Source: Parietaria judaica
Lineage: Eukaryota > Streptophyta > Magnoliopsida > Rosales > Urticaceae
Length of the DNA stretch: 64,000 nucleotides
Assembly (NCBI GenBank): GCA_954871525.1
Contig: OX940860.1
Coordinates: 22,786,001 to 22,850,000 of the forward strand
Direction of reading: 5' to 3'
Shown here: positions 1-10,971 of the stretch, piece by piece
How positions within the stretch are numbered: position 1 is the stretch's first letter
How the letters are laid out: each line of letters starts with the position of its first letter
Notes under the pieces: model-generated
Database searches by the model: none
What the model was told of the DNA's origin: nothing
Seen by the model: the letters and a program-made list of their open reading frames with translations, nothing else
Made by a program: the position numbers and the translations under genes

Positions 1-296
1 TTGATCTGAGTTAGTTGGAGCCGGTCGGACTCAGCACCAGAATGGAGTGTTCGATTTCAAAAAGGAAATCATTAGCTAAAAAAATTGTTTTCGAAGAAAC
101 AAATAACAAACTTGAAACAAAATGCTCAAATAAAAAAATCGAAAAGGCTATACTCGTCAACTCTTGCGTGTATTTCGCTGTATTCTATGTAACTTTCAAC
201 GTAACACAGTATTTGTTATATATTTATTTATTTTATTAATTTGTAAATGGCACGATCTTCTCAACAGTATTAGTATTTCATCAACACTTAATTCCC

Positions 297-304
297 TATA
301 AATA
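297..304 (+). promoter_or_regulatory. TATA box of the secreted cysteine-rich gene
   Basis: TATAAATA lies 42 bp before the ATG at 339. At the usual 25-32 bp spacing, transcription would start near 325-332, giving a very short 5' leader. Confidence 0.55.
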
Positions 305-338
305 CACGCGAAGCGATCTTCATTGAGGAAGAGAAAAA

Positions 339-833
339 ATGAAGAGGATCACCATATTCCTTGCGGTTCTGGCTCTAATGGCTGCGCTGAGTCCGACCGG
401 ATCCGAGGCTCAATATTGGGGGGCTTGCAGGGGTGCGCTGTTCAGCGCCTGGGGGGCGTGCAGGGGCGACCCATCAGGGCCAGAATGCTGCAGTGCAGCA
501 GGCGATGTGGGAGAGCAGTGTTCCCGGTTCTTCAGCTGGGGGTGGCTGGGCCGAGTCAACGCTAGATGCGAGGCAGACAACACTCCGGCGGCGCCCACTC
601 CTCCTTCTCCTCCGAGCAGTTCGCACCCGAGGATGAGCTGTGATCGACATGAGGTGCAGGTGGCTTGCTATATGGAGATCGTGCTATTCAATGGAAGGGG
701 TAAGGCGATCCGCAGCGGGTGCTGCAAGAGCATCGTCCATCTCATCGACGAATGTCACACCGGCTACGATTTCTATAAGGAGGCCCCCAACTTCTGGAAT
801 AAGCCCCATGACTACTGTGTCGCTCATTCTTAG
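339..833 (+). CDS. Secreted cysteine-rich protein, two prolamin-like (ECA1-type) domains
   Basis: Intronless 164-residue protein. Residues 1-24 form a signal peptide (basic start, hydrophobic core, cleavage near SEA-Q25), so the product should be secreted. Two six-cysteine modules follow: C30, C41, C50-C51, C61, C77, then C101, C110, C128-C129, C139, C160. Both have the order C..C..CC..C..C, and a proline/serine linker (about 82-98) joins them. This spacing fits the plant prolamin-like family that includes ECA1 gametogenesis-related and egg-cell-secreted peptides, which usually carry one such module; the tandem form is less common. The ATG at 339 was chosen because it gives the signal peptide and follows a TATA box; an overlapping frame at 323 has no such features. 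Its last ~55 bp recur three times downstream as part of a tandem array. A role in gamete or pollen signalling is inference from family only. Confidence 0.7.
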   Translation: MKRITIFLAVLALMAALSPTGSEAQYWGACRGALFSAWGACRGDPSGPECCSAAGDVGEQCSRFFSWGWLGRVNARCEADNTPAAPTPPSPPSSSHPRMSCDRHEVQVACYMEIVLFNGRGKAIRSGCCKSIVHLIDECHTGYDFYKEAPNFWNKPHDYCVAHS

Positions 834-3800
834 TCTATTTATATGTTTTAATTTTTTGCTTAACGATTTTCTTTATTTCCTTTTATTTCTATTTAGAATT
901 ATTTCCATGTTTTAGGTTTCATTTTTTCCTTAAGAATGTAACGACGGTATCTTGTTTTATGATGATAAATTATTGATATTAGTTTCTCTTGAAAATGCAA
1001 GACAATATATGTTTTTATTAGGGTATGAGTTTTTATATTGGGTAGAAAATTCGTCCCAATTTAACATGAATGTGCCAATAAATTACTAATCGTGTTTACA
1101 AATAGATTATCATAATCCAAGTTTTAGGTTAAAATTTTACTCAAGAGGTGTAATGCACTTTTACATTTTCTAGTCTTTTTTAGGTCTATTGTTTCCGAGC
1201 AAGTTTTAGGTTAAAACTCTTTTACAGCGAATTCAATCATAGAAAAGTAGGTGAAGTTGCAACTGACTTGATTAAATTGCTATTGATAAATTAATCTTTA
1301 GAGCTCAACGATCCTTTTATGATTGAGTGTATCTTTTTTTATTTCTTTTATTTTGTTATTTTATAGATGGAGGTATGAATGAGAGTATTGATACGGTAAC
1401 GACCCGCTTTTTCGGGTCCATAACTTCATCAATAAAACTCGATAAAGTCCCAAATTTAAAAATATAATTTATTGGGGACTAACCTCCATTTGAAAATAAA
1501 TTTCTGAGCTATTTTATTTTACAATGGTAAAAAGAAATTGGCGGAAATCGATTCTTCCACCGTATGCACCCGTATATGCCGCATCGTTGATTCCGCTCAC
1601 TCCAAATTATATTATTGAAGACTACTCTAATACGAGAATATTTCTCGACGGGTCAGTGGGATCTAGAAGATCTAAGAGGGGATAGCTTACTCCGGGTGCA
1701 ATGATAGTCGAAGTTTCTCTTGGCGTTGAGTTCTACGGAAAAAGAACCGAAGCTCACGCTAGATGTCTCGGCGATCACATATTGATTACTCGCGCACCCG
1801 CCAGAATTTGATCCTCAATGAAATACTCCCAGGTTTCACGGTCACACCTAAGGCAGAGCGTTAACCACGCTTGGCCATGGAGCTGGGTGAGATTATAGAA
1901 GTCTCTGAGAGGATTTTAGTGAGAGAACTATGGTCAAGGACTTAGAATGGTGTGGCTGTAGTTGTTTGAAGGTCGGACAGCTTGTGTTTCTCTCCAAGGC
2001 CCCCAACTTCTGGGATATGTCCCATGACTAATGTGTCGCTCATTATTAGCTATTTATATTTTTTAATTTATTGCTTGGACGATTTTCTCTATTTCATTTT
2101 ATTTCGGTTAGCAATTATATCCATGTTTTAGGTTACATTTTTAATTATATCCATGTTTTATGATGATATATTATTGATATTAGTTTCTCTTAAAAATGCA
2201 AGACTATATGTTTTTGTTAGGTATGATTCTTTAAATTGATTAGAAAAATCCTTGAGAACGTGAGAAATTTAACATGAATATGCGAACGAATTACTAGTTA
2301 AGTTTATAATTAGATTATGATCATGATAATCCATGTAATTATAAATTATTTTTTTAATTTAATTATATCCATGTTTTAGGTTACATTTTTAATTATATCC
2401 ATGTTTTATGATGATATATTATTGATATTAGTTTCTCTTAAAAATGCAAGACTATATGTTTTTGTTAGGTATGATTCTTTAAATTGATTAGAAAAATCCT
2501 TGAGAACGTGAGAAATTTAACATGAATATGCGAACGAATTACTAGTTAAGTTTATAATTAGATTATGATCATGATAATCCATGTAATTATAAATTATTTT
2601 TTTAATTTAATTATATCCATGTTTTAGGTTACATTTTTAATTATATCCATGTTTTATGATGATATATTATTGATATTAGTTTCTCTTAAAAATGCAAGAC
2701 AATATATGTTTTTATTAGGGTATGAGTTTTTATATTGGGTAGAAAATTCGTCCCAATTTAACATGAATGTGCCAATAAATTACTAATCGTGTTTACAAAT
2801 AGATTATCATAATCCAAGTTTTAGGTTAAAATTTTACTCAAGAGGTGTAATGCACTTTTACATTTTCTAGTCTTTTTTAGGTCTATTGTTTCCGAGCAAG
2901 TTTTAGGTTAAAACTCTTTTACAGCGATAGAAAAGTAGGTGAAGTTGCAACTGACTTGATTAAATTGCTATTGATAAATTAATCTTTAGAGCTCAACGAT
3001 CCTTTTATGATTGAGTGTATCTTTTTTTATTTCTTTTATTTTGTTATTTTATAGATGGAGGTATGAATGAGAGTATTGATACGGTAACGACCCGCTTTTT
3101 CGGGTCCATAACTTCATCAATAAAACTCGATAAAGTCCCAAATTTAAAAATATAATTTATTGGGGACTAACCTCCATTTGAAAATAAATTTCTGAGCTAT
3201 TTTATTTTACAATGGTAAAAAGAAATTGGCGGAAATCGATTCTTCCACCGTATGCACCCGTATATGCCGCATCGTTGATTCCGCTCACTCCAAATTATAT
3301 TATTGAAGACTACTCTAATACGAGAATATTTCTCGACGGGTCAGTGGGATCTAGAAGATCTAAGAGGGGATAGCTTACTCCGGGTGCAATGATAGTCGAA
3401 GTTTCTCTTGGCGTTGAGTTCTACGGAAAAAGAACCGAAGCTCACGCTAGATGTCTCGGCGATCACATATTGATTACTCGCGCACCCGCCAGAATTTGAT
3501 CCTCAATGAAATACTCCCAGGTTTCACGGTCACACCTAAGGCAGAGCGTTAACCACGCTTGGCCATGGAGCTGGGTGAGATTATAGAAGTCTCTGAGAGG
3601 ATTTTAGTGAGAGAACTATGGTCAAGGACTTAGAATGGTGTGGCTGTAGTTGTTTGAAGGTCGGACAGCTTGTGTTTCTCTCCAAGGCCCCCAACTTCTG
3701 GGATATGTCCCATGACTAATGTGTCGCTCATTATTAGCTATTTATATTTTTTAATTTATTGCTTGGACGATTTTCTCTATTTCATTTTATTTCGGTTAGC

Positions 3801-5985
3801 AATTATATCCATGTTTTAGGTTACATTTTTAATTATATCCATGTTTTATGATGATATATTATTGATATTAGTTTCTCTTAAAAATGCAAGACTATATGTT
3901 TTTGTTAGGTATGATTCTTTAAATTGATTAGAAAAATCCTTGAGAACGTGAGAAATTTAACATGAATATGCGAACGAATTACTAGTTAAGTTTATAATTA
4001 GATTATGATCATGATAATCCATGTAATTATAAATTATTTTTTTAATTTAATTATATCCATGTTTTAGGTTACATTTTTAATTATATCCATGTTTTATGAT
4101 GATATATTATTGATATTAGTTTCTCTTAAAAATGCAAGACTATATGTTTTTGTTAGGTATGATTCTTTAAATTGATTAGAAAAATCCTTGAGAACGTGAG
4201 AAATTTAACATGAATATGCGAACGAATTACTAGTTAAGTTTATAATTAGATTATGATCATGATAATCCATGTAATTATAAATTATTTTTTTAATTTAATT
4301 ATATCCATGTTTTAGGTTACATTTTTAATTATATCCATGTTTTATGATGATATATTATTGATATTAGTTTCTCTTAAAAATGCAAGACAATATATGTTTT
4401 TATTAGGGTATGAGTTTTTATATTGGGTAGAAAATTCGTCCCAATTTAACATGAATGTGCCAATAAATTACTAATCGTGTTTACAAATAGATTATCATAA
4501 TCCAAGTTTTAGGTTAAAATTTTACTCAAGAGGTGTAATGCACTTTTACATTTTCTAGTCTTTTTTAGGTCTATTGTTTCCGAGCAAGTTTTAGGTTAAA
4601 ACTCTTTTACAGCGATAGAAAAGTAGGTGAAGTTGCAACTGACTTGATTAAATTGCTATTGATAAATTAATCTTTAGAGCTCAACGATCCTTTTATGATT
4701 GAGTGTATCTTTTTTTATTTCTTTTATTTTGTTATTTTATAGATGGAGGTATGAATGAGAGTATTGATACGGTAACGACCCGCTTTTTCGGGTCCATAAC
4801 TTCATCAATAAAACTCGATAAAGTCCCAAATTTAAAAATATAATTTATTGGGGACTAACCTCCATTTGAAAATAAATTTCTGAGCTATTTTATTTTACAA
4901 TGGTAAAAAGAAATTGGCGGAAATCGATTCTTCCACCGTATGCACCCGTATATGCCGCATCGTTGATTCCGCTCACTCCAAATTATATTATTGAAGACTA
5001 CTCTAATACGAGAATATTTCTCGACGGGTCAGTGGGATCTAGAAGATCTAAGAGGGGATAGCTTACTCCGGGTGCAATGATAGTCGAAGTTTCTCTTGGC
5101 GTTGAGTTCTACGGAAAAAGAACCGAAGCTCACGCTAGATGTCTCGGCGATCACATATTGATTACTCGCGCACCCGCCAGAATTTGATCCTCAATGAAAT
5201 ACTCCCAGGTTTCACGGTCACACCTAAGGCAGAGCGTTAACCACGCTTGGCCATGGAGCTGGGTGAGATTATAGAAGTCTCTGAGAGGATTTTAGTGAGA
5301 GAACTATGGTCAAGGACTTAGAATGGTGTGGCTGTAGTTGTTTGAAGGTCGGACAGCTTGTGTTTCTCTCCAAGGCCCCCAACTTCTGGGATATGTCCCA
5401 TGACTAATGTGTCGCTCATTATTAGCTATTTATATTTTTTAATTTATTGCTTGGACGATTTTCTCTATTTCATTTTATTTCGGTTAGCAATTATATCCAT
5501 GTTTTAGGTTACATTTTTAATTATATCCATGTTTTATGATGATATATTATTGATATTAGTTTCTCTTAAAAATGCAAGACTATATGTTTTTGTTAGGTAT
5601 GATTCTTTAAATTGATTTGAAAATTCCTTGAGAACGTGAGAAATTTAACATGAATATGCGAACGAATTACTAGTTAAGTTTATAATTAGATTATGATCAT
5701 GATAATCCATGTAATTATAAATTATTTTTTTAATTTAATTATATCCATGTTTTAGGTTACATTTTTAATTATATCCATGTTTTATGATGATATATTATTG
5801 ATATTAGTTTCTCTTAAAAATGCAAGACTATATGTTTTTGTTAGGTATGATTCTTTAAATTGATTAGAAAATTCCTTGAGAACGTGAGAAATTTAACATG
5901 AATATGCGAACGAATTACTAGTTAAGTTTATAATTAGATTATGATCATGATAATCCATGTAATTATAAATTATTTTTTTAATTTT
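779..5985. repeat. Tandem array of ~1.69-kb units, each beginning with the 3' end of the cysteine-rich gene
   Basis: Anchor sequence AAGGCCCCCAACTTCTGGG (in diverged form at 779-800 inside the gene) recurs at 1996, 3684 and 5372, exactly 1688 bp apart. Unit 1 (779-1995, 1217 bp) holds the real gene end and lacks most of the inner subrepeat. Units 2 and 3 are 1688 bp and nearly identical. Unit 4 is partial (5372-5985). Each later copy retains the terminal codons and stop region of the gene plus its 3' flank. Unit 1 has 9 extra bases near 1227 that are absent from units 2 and 3. No open frame of note lies in the units. Confidence 0.9.
2113..2700. repeat. 248-bp subrepeats inside the 1.69-kb units (first cluster)
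   Basis: Copies start at 2113, 2361 and 2609 (period 248), the third partial. The block starts with AATTATATCCATGTTTTAGG. Equivalent clusters occur in the next units near 3801-4388 and 5489-5985. The array therefore has two nested periods. Confidence 0.85.
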
Positions 5986-6980
5986 TGAGTGTGACACGTA
6001 GAACCTTTTAAAAAAATCGTTGGCACCATTAGTTTTTGAAAATGTGATTCATTGTAAGTTTTAGCCTCATTTTTGTTTTGTTTATTATTTTCAAGCAATT
6101 TGGTCAAGAAATGGCCAATTAAATCACGGAAAATTAACCGTGTAGTCGCAACACTCTTACAGTTAGCATATTATTCTAAAGACCACTTATAAACCTAACA
6201 CATATTTAAACTTTAAACAGTATTTTTTTATTATTTAAAAAAAAATACTATTCCTATAGTATTTTTTGAAATACTATAGGATTAGTATTTCAAATTCTAT
6301 GGGATGACCAAAAAAATTCTACCAATTATACTAATTACCAAATTTGAGAGGCCAAAATCAATTAAGATTAAAGACTTGGTCTCACGTAGTCTGGAGTAAA
6401 GACTTGGTCTCATTAATTATTTAAGCCAAAATTAGTTGAGACTAATTTGATTATTGAGTCGGACATAAACCTTTTTTTTTTTTTTTTTACAATAAAGTTC
6501 TTAATCTTTACTAAAATTGTCACTTTTAACAAAATCTACATGTGTTAATAATAATTTTCTCTTTTACGAAATGATAGGTGTCCAAAACTTCACATCACAT
6601 TGAAAGTTCTGTTAAATGAATCGAAAAGGCAAATCATAAACATTGAAAAACCAAGTCAATTTTAATTTTAAACAAAAATTGAGTTTATAGCCAGCACAAA
6701 TGATATTTATGCCTTTTTCTTAGTTAATTAGCAAATGACCAAACTAATAAAAAACATAAGACAGAGGTGGCTTTATTTGGAAAATACCGAGGAACAAGAT
6801 GAGAATAAATACAGAGTTTAATAACTTAATAATAATAATAATAATACAAACACATCATTATAACAAAACAGAGGAACCACAAGCTCGTATCACTTAGGTG
6901 CTCAGCGTGACGATTAACAAAAAGTTTCTCCTAAACGGAAACGCGGAAAAACACACTTCTGAGCTCCAGCCCCAGTCGGG
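5986..6980. other. AT-rich spacer, no gene seen
   Basis: Between the array and the AXS gene. It contains a T-run near 6472-6488, a short duplicated phrase around AAGACTTGGTCTCA (6370 and 6399) and an (AAT)n tract near 6829-6845. The last part is probably AXS 3' flank. Confidence 0.5.
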
Positions 6981-7164
6981 TTGACAACTATTTCTTATGC
7001 GAAAATACACCAACAACGAAAAAGAATTGTAAAGTATACTCCATTTTCACCACCATATTATGAATATTATACTTATCTTCACATTCTTAAGAAAGAATTA
7101 GTAAAGCACCTGCAACAAAAGAATTTATCGCTTCTCTCTGAGCCTTCCAAAACGTCACTTCGGT

Positions 7165-9384
7165 CTAGCTGCTCGTTCCAGCTGGCTTGGCAGTCGCCTG
7201 TTTGACCGCCTCCGCATAGGTTCTATGTTGGTAGGTGAGGGTCGACTCGAGTAAGTCCCACAGAGAAGTTTTCGGGTTCCACTCTGTTCATCACAAGGAA
7301 ACGATATTAGTGAGATATAATCATCAACTGAACGAAAATCATAATTTGAAAAAGAAACAAAAATATTTCATACCGAGCTGCTTGTTGATGATGGTCATGT
7401 CAGGAATTCTCTTGTCACTGTCGTCATAACCAACACCGTAGAATTCTTTGGAGCTCACATCGACAGTCGGAACCTCAATTGGAGCCTCACCACTAACCTT
7501 CGAGTAAACCTGCAGTTCCAAAAATAATAAATAAGAAACTCTGGATTTTGATGGATAAGAATTTTTAAAGTAAAGTATCCGACCTCGGTCATCATCTCAG
7601 CAAGCTGCCTGACTGTGACTTCATTGTGGGGGTTGCCCACATTGAAAATATGACCGTTGGCCCTAGCTGGATTTTCCTGTAAATTCACAACCGTACTCAG
7701 CTTTGCAGCCAAAAAAAGAAGCAAAACAAAATAGTCGAGAAACAGCAACTAAAACGCACAATCATCAAAAGAACGGCCTCAATAGCGTCCTTTATGTAGA
7801 TGAAAGTTCTCTGGGATTCCCCACCGTCAACAAGCTTGAGTGGTTCACGGCGTAGGAGATTCTGCAAAATAAGAAAGGGTTTTGGTCACGAGCTAAGGAC
7901 ACAATCAGGCTACTACCTGTATTCAAATCAAATGATTCACTAAACTTACATTACTGAAGCAGGCCAGAACCCTCGGGACGCCTTCACTGGGACCATCAAT
8001 ACCGGGAATGAAGTCCATCCTAGGTCCAATCCAGTTAAACGGTCTCACAATTGTGAACTCAAGACCATTTTCCGCACCCTCAGCTGCATACATGACGATT
8101 ATGCAGTAAGCAACATGCATTAAAGATACAGACTATAAACACATAAGTTTGAATAAGAGAACTAACTAACCGTAAACAAGCCTCTCAATCAGTTGCTTCG
8201 CGCAAGCGTACGACCATCTTTGCTTGTCAATCGAGCCAAAAATGCAAGGGGATGAGTCTTCCTTGAGCACGTAGTACTCGGGATCCTGAAAGAATATACA
8301 AGATACTAAGCCATTTTACTCCAACCTAAAGCATATACAAATTATGATTATTACACAAATCAGAAGAACACAACATCATCAATACAAGCAAAAGCAAAAA
8401 CTAATATTTTTCTTTTCAAAAGATCCAAAAGAACTGACTCATGTCAAGCTAAAGAAAAATTGTGTATAATAATCACAATTGAATCAAATCAAGAACAAAG
8501 AGTTATTTAAGCCGTAATCAAATCTAAGGCTTCTAATCATTCAAAGTGGGCCCTACAAGCATCATATATGAATGCATTATAAAAATTGTACGGACAGTTG
8601 ACCAGTTCATTCACATATTACTCGAGAAAATCTGTCACCGACATTCACTCTATATGCCCAAAGTAGCTATCCATGGAGTCAAACAATTCAATTCAAAAGC
8701 AAGAAAATCGCAGATCTGCCATGGGAGAAAGAGAAAGCTTACCTGACGGAGAGGACTGTCTTTTGGTAGGAAGCTCCCTATCGTTTTCCCATACACTTCG
8801 CAAGTAGAGAAGTGGATCAGCCTCTTGTTGTTCTCCGAACAGTACTTCACCTAAAAGGGACAAAACAAAATCCACACATCAACTTCAATCACCGCCAAAA
8901 TTCTTGAATCTTTGAATCTTTTCGCGAGAAGCGCACCACAGGAAGCGCGTCGATGAAGTTGCTGTAAATCGTGTCGAGAGGACGAGTGTTGTAATCCGCC
9001 GGAGTGCAGATCGCGGCGAGATTGATCGTCTGTAAGGAGATCGGGGACGAGATCAGATGAAATTCAAGCGAAGGGATAACAATGGAGGAAAGAGATCAAG
9101 AGAATGCTGACCAGATCTGCCATCTTGATGAGGCCTTCGAGGCGCGAGTCGTGCTTGATGTTGATGCGGTGGAACTGGATGCGATCGGCCCACTGGAGGG
9201 AGTTGGGCTCGAGGAGGTGCTTGATCTTGTCGTTGTAGACGTCTAGGGCAAGGACCTTGTGAGGCGTCTCGTTCATGATCTTCTCGCAGAGGTGGGAGCC
9301 GATGAAGCCTCCGGCGCCGATCATGCATATCGTCAATGGCTTTATCGGATTGCCGTCCAGATCTACCCTCGTCGCCGACGCCAT
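7165..9384 (-). CDS. AXS: UDP-D-apiose/UDP-D-xylose synthase
   Basis: Exons (minus): 9384-9112, 9029-8937, 8850-8743, 8285-8171, 8083-7950, 7861-7760, 7676-7584, 7509-7374, 7283-7165; total 1173 bp, 390 residues, close to the ~389 of Arabidopsis AXS. It is an extended short-chain dehydrogenase that converts UDP-glucuronate to UDP-apiose and UDP-xylose in the cytosol, for rhamnogalacturonan-II and apiin-type glycosides. The NAD-binding motif is G23-x-x-G26-x-x-G29; the catalytic pair is Y184-x-x-x-K188; C99 and C139 correspond to the paired active-site cysteines known in Arabidopsis AXS1. All introns are GT-AG and keep frame. One oddity: the exon 8/9 junction gives L351-E352-W353, where the family as I remember it has glycine. 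A 992-bp foldback transposon lies 288 bp upstream of the ATG. Confidence 0.95.
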
Positions 9385-9671
9385 TGTTGCGAGCTTCGAA
9401 GAAGGGAGAACCTCTGCTTTTCTGAGCTTCGCTAACGTGCGGAATGAATTGGATAAAAGAGCTTCTTTGGGATTTTGAAGAAGCTGTGCCCTCCTTTATC
9501 CTTATAATCGTGATATTTCTTTTACAATTATTTTGAGGCCCAATAAATCTGATATTTATTTTTAATTATTTTTAATCCCAACAACATTAAATGACGAGTT
9601 TGTCCTTTCTCATTACACTGCATTTAATGAAATCTCGAATTTTATCTTTTTTTTAGTTTCCTTTTTATATT

Positions 9672-10663
9672 GGGTAAACTGCGGCTAATGTACCCAATGT
9701 TTGATCTTCTGCGGATTATGCACCCAATGTTTATTTTCGGCGGCTAATGTACCCAATGTTTGATCCGTTAGATATTTTCGTGTTTTCCGTCACTTGACCG
9801 TTAGAGAGTTATCCTCCTCTATATGCACACTTTTCGTATTTTTGACATAACTCGCTCATTTTATGTCCAAATTTTATGCACGACCTATGGTTAAAAAGAT
9901 AAGAGATAGATCTACAACTTTAGTGTTTTAAGTTTTGTAAAATCAGTTTTAGAAAAATACGAAATTTCAAATACAACGTAAAACTAGACATTAGTTTAAT
10001 GCAAAATATTTATTTCGAGCAAATTTTAATATACGTAATGACTTTTTATGATGAAACGTAAAACTAAAAAGTTGTAGATAAATATTTTATATTTCTAATG
10101 GGTGTTTATTTATAAATTTTAGACAAAAAATGAGTGAGTTATGCCAAAAATATAAAAGATATGATGCGAAATAATCTTTCATATTTTTGGCATAACTCAC
10201 TCATTTTTTTGTCCAAAATTTATAAATAAACACCCGTTGGAAAGATAAAAAGTTTATCTACAACTTTTTAGTTTTACGTTTCATCATAAAAAGTCATTAA
10301 CTATATTAAAATTTGCTCGAAACAAATATTTTGCATTAAACTAATGTCCAGTTTTACGTTGTATTTGAAATTTCATATTTTTCTAAAACTGATTTTACAA
10401 AACTTAAAACACCAAAGTTGTAGATCTATCCCTCATCTTTCCAACCATAGGTCGTGAATAAAATTTGGACAAAAAATGAGTGAGTTATGTCAAAAATACG
10501 AAAAATGTACATATAGAGGAGGATACCTCTATAACGGTCAAGTGACGGAAAACACGAAAATATCTAACAGATCAAACATTGGGTACATTAGCCGCCGAAA
10601 ATAAACATTAGGTACATAATCCGCAGAAGATCAAACATTGAGTACATTAGCCGCAGTTTACCC
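9672..10663. mobile_element. Foldback Mutator-like MITE, ~490-bp arms
   Basis: A nearly perfect inverted repeat runs over the whole 992 bp, centred near 10168 with a loop of roughly 20 bases. It starts GGGTAAACTGCGGCTAATGT and ends with the reverse complement of that terminus. The flanks are identical 9-bp direct repeats TTTTATATT (9663-9671 and 10664-10672), the target duplication length of Mutator-like elements. Each end carries repeated subterminal phrases around ATGTACCCAATG, plausible transposase-binding sites. There is no coding capacity, so it must have moved with a helper transposase. It sits between the divergent starts of AXS and the DUF1985 gene. Confidence 0.93.
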
Positions 10664-10971
10664 TTTTATATTTATTTCTCATTCATCTTCGCCTTCCTCA
10701 CGCAACCCCTACAACTTCCTACTTTCCCTCCAAAACCATCTCCTCTGACATCCTTCTTTCACCCTTCCGACATCGGAGATTCTTCGTCCTTATACTGTAG
10801 CGGTCGGCCAACTTTTCGGGTCGTGCGTCTCTTGTCTTTCATTCTGGTTCCTATTCCGATCGTTTTCCACCGACCAAGAGTTCAAAACGTGCAAAAGGGT
10901 TTCGGAGGCACATTTCGGCTTCGATCATCGTCTTCATCCTTTCTTCGGCATCAACAAAGCGGGCTGTTAAA

